Shown here: one piece after another, positions 8,531 to 11,296 of the stretch
Position numbering within the stretch: the stretch's first letter is position 1
How the letters are laid out: every line of letters begins with the position of its first letter
Source: Brachionus plicatilis
Taxonomy: Eukaryota > Rotifera > Eurotatoria > Ploima > Brachionidae
Length of the DNA stretch: 11,296 nt
Direction of reading: 5' to 3'
Assembly: GCA_010279815.1 (NCBI GenBank)
Contig: QEOQ01000460.1
Location: 190,013-201,308 of the forward strand
Notes under the pieces: generated by a model
Database searches by the model: none
The model's input: only the letters and a program-made list of their open reading frames with translations
Told to the model about the DNA's origin: nothing
Made by a program: the position numbers and the translations under genes

Positions 8531-10200
8531 TTTTAAGTTGTATAAATTTTATTATGCTAAATTTAAATTTAATTATTAAAATCAGTGAACAAATTATATC
8601 AATTAAAAGTTTTTAATAAAAAGGGTCAATTTTTTCAGCTTATTTTTGTTAAATAAAATAATTAATCCGTTTAGCATAGAAATTATTTTAATTATTGAAA
8701 GCAAATCTTATTTTAAATTAAATTTTTCTATATATAGAACATTAAATTTCATTCAAGTACTTAAACTCAAAATTTTTTTTAATTAAATTTGAGAAAGTAA
8801 ATCGAGGCAAATGATTTTAAACCACTAGACATACATTTTGAATTAATTAAAAAAAAATAAAGTCATTTTGGCTCTTTGACTATTCTATTTAGATTGACCA
8901 AAAAATAAGAAGTTTTATGCTTGAAAAAATTTTGACAAAAAAAGCATCTAATTTAATTATTAATGTTTAAGATTGACTTATTTTTCAAGTTAATTAGATT
9001 GATAACTAAATTGGAGCTTGTTGATCTTTAACTGAGCAATTTTAAATATCAAATCAAATTTAAAATTTATTTAAAATTTAATTAATAAAAAACAAATTAA
9101 ATTAAAGTTTTAATTTTTTCTTTTGCATTTATCTTGAAAATAAAGTTATGCTTAAAAGCTTCATTTTTTTTAATTTTAAATTATCCGATCAAAATCTTAA
9201 TGAAAAAGAAAAAATTTAAATCAGATAATCTGTTCTTTATTTTTAGACATTCTTTTATCACACGATAAATTATTTACGAAATAAAAAAAGAGAGAAAAAA
9301 ATTTTACTATTTTTACTTTTGATGTGATGATGATTAATAAATTTCTTTGACAATTTTAATAGTATTCAATAGTAATGACAATCGATTTTTCAATTAACCC
9401 TAATAGTATTTATTTAAGTACTAAAAGCATAAAAAAAGAATTTCATGCATATTAGCTAAGCTAATGACTAAAAAAAAACATTCAAAAAACAGAGAGAAAA
9501 AATTAAGCATTTTGATAATTATCTTCATTAAATATTTAAAATTTTTATCAAATTTTTTTCGTATAATGTGCCAAATGATACTTCAATTTTGCCATTAATT
9601 TAAAGTGTTCACAATTTTCCAAGTAATTTAAGTTGAAATTGGCCAAAAAAAGAATCTGCAAATAAAGTCACTGTAGAAAAAAAAATAAAAATAAATATCG
9701 ATTTAGACATTTATTAGTATTTTATTAATTTAGTCAAACAAAAAAAAATTTTCAAGTATTTTCTAATTTATTTTTTTAATAGCTAAACAACAATTCGAAC
9801 AATTTTTTGGTTGTCGATTGCTCACGGCATTTAAATTAAGAATCAAGTGGTGTTTAAAAAAATGGAAAAAAAAACAAAAATAATAATTTTCATTTTAGAT
9901 TAAGATATTGAATGAATTAACTTTATTGAAACAAATCAGGCGTGAACACTAAATTTGAATTCATTCATAAAACTTTAAAAAAACAATCTCACTGAGTGTT
10001 TTGATTTTTGATTTTGAGACTCGAATGTGGCCAGAGAGCCAATGGTCTCTTCAAAATCGATTTCAAGCCCAATCGAACATCTCTTATTAAACTAATTAAT
10101 TAATTAAAAAAGTCATGCTAATTAATCAACAAACAAAACCAAGAAATTCTAGACCCAAAATTTAAAAATTGCAAAATTCCTCCTAATTAAAATAATTGAA
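8531..10200. other. AT-rich region, nothing recognised
   Basis: Almost entirely A/T runs. A weak bulged hairpin lies at 9791-9820 (CAAT-CGA-CAA pairing with TTGTCGATTG). A GC-richer patch at about 10015-10095 is open on both strands for fewer than 40 codons. A short TAAT tandem run sits at 10093-10107. None supports a gene call. Confidence 0.45.
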
Positions 10201-10232
10201 GGTTTTTTTTTCCTTTAATTTTTTGATCCCAG

Positions 10233-10294
10233 TGGGACGTCATTACACAAAATATTTCATAACTTTCTTGACTCATTGAAGACGCGGACCAAAG
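10233..10294 (+). CDS. Candidate internal coding exon of an unidentified gene (tentative)
   Basis: A textbook-looking acceptor precedes it: a pyrimidine-rich run at 10202-10225 followed by CCCAG ending at 10232. It ends CCAAAG before GTATTT at 10295, a passable donor. In the frame starting at 10234 the segment is open: GTSLHKIFHNF, then LDSLKTRTK. One base (G, 10294) is left over, which is in phase with the next candidate exon, which starts with two bases before ATG. No family is recognised. The preceding exon was not found. Splice-like motifs are frequent in T-rich DNA, so this may be chance. Confidence 0.25.
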
Positions 10295-10350
10295 GTATTT
10301 TAATTATTATCATTTAGCATGGTATGTGTCCGGCATGGGACGGCCACTCA

Positions 10351-10380
10351 TATTTTATTTTTATATTTTTATATTTTTAT
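10351..10380. repeat. Short TATTTTT-type tandem repeat
   Basis: About four imperfect units of 7-8 bases made of T runs with A/TA interruptions. It is a simple-sequence tract and forms part of the hydrophobic-looking open frame 10326-10529, which is therefore not called as a gene. Confidence 0.6.
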
Positions 10381-10478
10381 CCAATAAAAAAATTATAAAA
10401 AAATTTCCTATTTGTCTATGGTCAAGTAGAATTGATAAAATGAGCGCTTGTTTTTTTGTTGCTGTTGGCTTTGATATT

Positions 10479-10831
10479 TTATCTTGTGGCAGCCATGTGC
10501 ATAAGATTTATTCAATTAGGACTTTTTGATAAATCTTACGCTGGTCCGAAAGAGAACTCGTATTTCAAATTTTATCTGTTCATTAAGGTGAGCCCTAATT
10601 TGAAATCAATACTAGACTCCGTGGTTAGATAACCGATTATTAATGGTTGCACAGAGTCGGCGCTTCTCTCGCCCAACACAAGATTATTTTAATTTGCTCT
10701 GATAAGTGAAGTTCAAAAAGCGCTTCAAGGTGTTCTCTAATTGAGAAGATAAATATCAAATTTCAATATGGAACAGATAAGAAAGTGTCTAAAGTAGCAA
10801 AATAGACCACACTAGCTGAAGATTGTTATCT
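10479..10831. promoter_or_regulatory. Candidate regulatory region: homotypic cluster of GATA-factor motifs
   Basis: Eight WGATAA motifs occur in 353 bases: TTATCT at 10479, 10572 and 10826 (minus-strand AGATAA), TGATAA at 10527 and 10700, and AGATAA at 10627, 10747 and 10775. A rough count over the AT-rich remainder suggests about one would be expected in this length. GATA-family zinc-finger factors bind WGATAR and often act through clustered sites in gut, fat-body, blood or epidermal enhancers. A perfect 10-base inverted repeat (10562-10571 and 10597-10606) surrounds one site. Part of the cluster overlaps a candidate exon, so coding constraint cannot be excluded. Confidence 0.35.
10493..10587 (+). 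CDS. Candidate coding exon following 10233-10294 (tentative)
   Basis: A T-rich run and GGCAG ending at 10492 form an acceptor; ATTAAG before GTGAGC at 10588 is a strong donor. With the G left over from the previous candidate exon the frame reads Ala-Met-Cys and then IRFIQLGLFDKSYAGPKENS and YFKFYLFIK, ending exactly on a codon boundary. The peptide looks protein-like (mixed composition, an aromatic-rich end) but I do not recognise it. If the splice sites are not used, the frame is also open upstream to 10445, adding a hydrophobic segment (ALVFLLLLALIFYLV), and downstream to TAA at 10633-10635. Confidence 0.3.
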
Positions 10832-10887
10832 CGCATTTTTGTTGCCAATGACATAAAAATTAATCTCATTTAGAAAATCTTTATTAG

Positions 10888-10986
10888 GTGACATTTTTGG
10901 TCGACAACAAAATAGATATATCAAAATCGCTCATGTGTAGCCACAAAGCTATTTTAATCCCATTTAAAATTTACAATCTGATATAA
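10888..10986 (+). CDS. Candidate terminal coding exon in phase with 10493-10587 (tentative)
   Basis: After an acceptor-like TTTATTAG (10880-10887) the frame compatible with the previous candidate exon is open for 32 codons to TAA at 10984-10986, starting VTFLVDNKIDISKSL. No AATAAA follows on the plus strand before the window ends, which argues against a terminal exon here. The product is not recognised. Confidence 0.18.
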   Translation: MTFLVDNKIDISKSLMCSHKAILIPFKIYNLI

Positions 10987-10988
10987 TC

Positions 10989-11103
10989 CGGGGCATTTTG
11001 ATGTCACAAAAACTGCCCGCGGCCTCTACGCACCATAAACTTGTGCACGACTTTGATATCGTGACAGGATGTGGCCACATACTTGTTTGGATTAGTTGCA
11101 TCA
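10989..11103. other. GC-rich island with competing open frames on both strands
   Basis: This segment of about 45-50% GC is the only part of the last 7.8 kb that matches the base composition of the bark-like exon. The minus strand has an open stretch of 39 codons (11123 down to 11007, stop TGA at 11006-11004) ending VVHKFMVRRGRGQFL, with codon choice like the bark-like gene and an AATAAA on the same strand at 10885-10880. The plus strand has a 50-codon frame from ATG 11001 to TGA 11153 in exact antisense register, with a hydrophobic end (ILVWISCITLFLSLF). Palindromes crowd the segment: CCGCGG, GTGCAC, GATATC and a 12-base ATGTGGCCACAT at 11069-11080. It may be a terminal exon of a convergent gene or a regulatory island. 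Confidence 0.4.
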
Positions 11104-11140
11104 CTCTTTTTTTGTCCCTCTTCTCAGTCTTCTTTTTTTA

Positions 11141-11147
11141 TGACTCA
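11141..11147. promoter_or_regulatory. AP-1-like site (TGACTCA)
   Basis: An exact Fos/Jun TRE consensus, embedded in ATGACTCAT (11140-11148). A second exact copy lies at 10269-10275 within a candidate exon. Single short motifs are weak evidence on their own; they gain slight weight from lying in the same GC-richer kilobase as the GATA cluster. Confidence 0.25.
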
Positions 11148-11296
11148 TTTTGATAGTCATGAGAGCAGAAAATTTTATTTCTCACATCCGCTGTAAAAAT
11201 ATTGTCTTTGGCGAATTTGATGCTTGACTAGTTTAATGATGATTGTTATTGCCAAAGCAGGCATATGCCATTTTTGACTAACTTGAAAACAAATTT

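Noticed and set aside
10015..10095. GC-richer patch with open frames on both strands, considered as an exon
   Set aside because: No usable splice donor follows on the plus strand, only a weak one on the minus strand, and neither peptide is recognisable.
10326..10529. 67-codon plus-strand open frame with a hydrophobic product
   Set aside because: It begins at a non-ATG codon and runs through a TATTTTT tandem tract. The hydrophobicity comes from T-rich DNA, and the more protein-like frame at its 3' end is a different one.
1..11296. Bacterial or viral origin
   Set aside because: CUB-like, beta-helix and lectin-like modules on a type I membrane protein with a PDZ-ligand tail, an AATAAA-type 3' end and LINE remnants point to an animal genome; no operon-like gene packing is present.

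Overview
The window looks like nuclear DNA of an AT-rich invertebrate animal. It opens inside a very large exon encoding the C-terminal 1,163 codons of a type I membrane protein. That protein has a CUB-like module, parallel beta-helix repeats with an NATHNYWG signature, a C-type lectin-like domain, one transmembrane helix and a long cytoplasmic tail. This is the architecture of the C-terminal part of Bark beetle/Anakonda, the epithelial tricellular (septate) junction protein known from insects. The coding part is moderately GC-rich, and base composition drops sharply to roughly 20-25% GC just after the stop codon at 3492. The clade cannot be fixed from the sequence; an arthropod or another small-bodied invertebrate with AT-rich noncoding DNA fits.

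Layout. 1-3492: 3' terminal coding part of the bark-like gene, plus strand, no visible introns. 3493 to about 3640: likely 3' UTR with a T-rich tract and an AATAAA signal at 3615. 4253-5138: a foldback (inverted-repeat) element of about 886 bp with near-identical arms of about 97 bp. It encloses a second, older hairpin (4646-4790) that is flanked by 23-bp direct repeats. About 5700-5934: a broken fragment of a non-LTR retrotransposon reverse transcriptase, with the YADD catalytic box at 5857-5868 and a frameshift just upstream. 8385-8530: a possible second retrotransposon scrap with a GRPKISW-type motif. Most of 5935-10200 is very AT-rich and holds nothing else that can be called with confidence.

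10200-11296: GC content rises and several signals appear. There are plausible plus-strand splice sites bounding short open segments (10233-10294, 10493-10587, 10888-10986), a dense cluster of eight WGATAA motifs (10479-10831), two AP-1-like TGACTCA sites, and a GC-rich island (10989-11103) with open frames on both strands. This could be exons of a neighbouring gene, an enhancer or promoter, or both. The sequence alone does not settle which.

The bark-like protein would act at the plasma membrane of epithelial cells. Its cytoplasmic tail has a proline-rich stretch and ends in ETAI, a good class I PDZ ligand, which suggests coupling to a junctional scaffold. No other complete gene is present. 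No tRNA, rRNA, CRISPR array or intact mobile element was seen.
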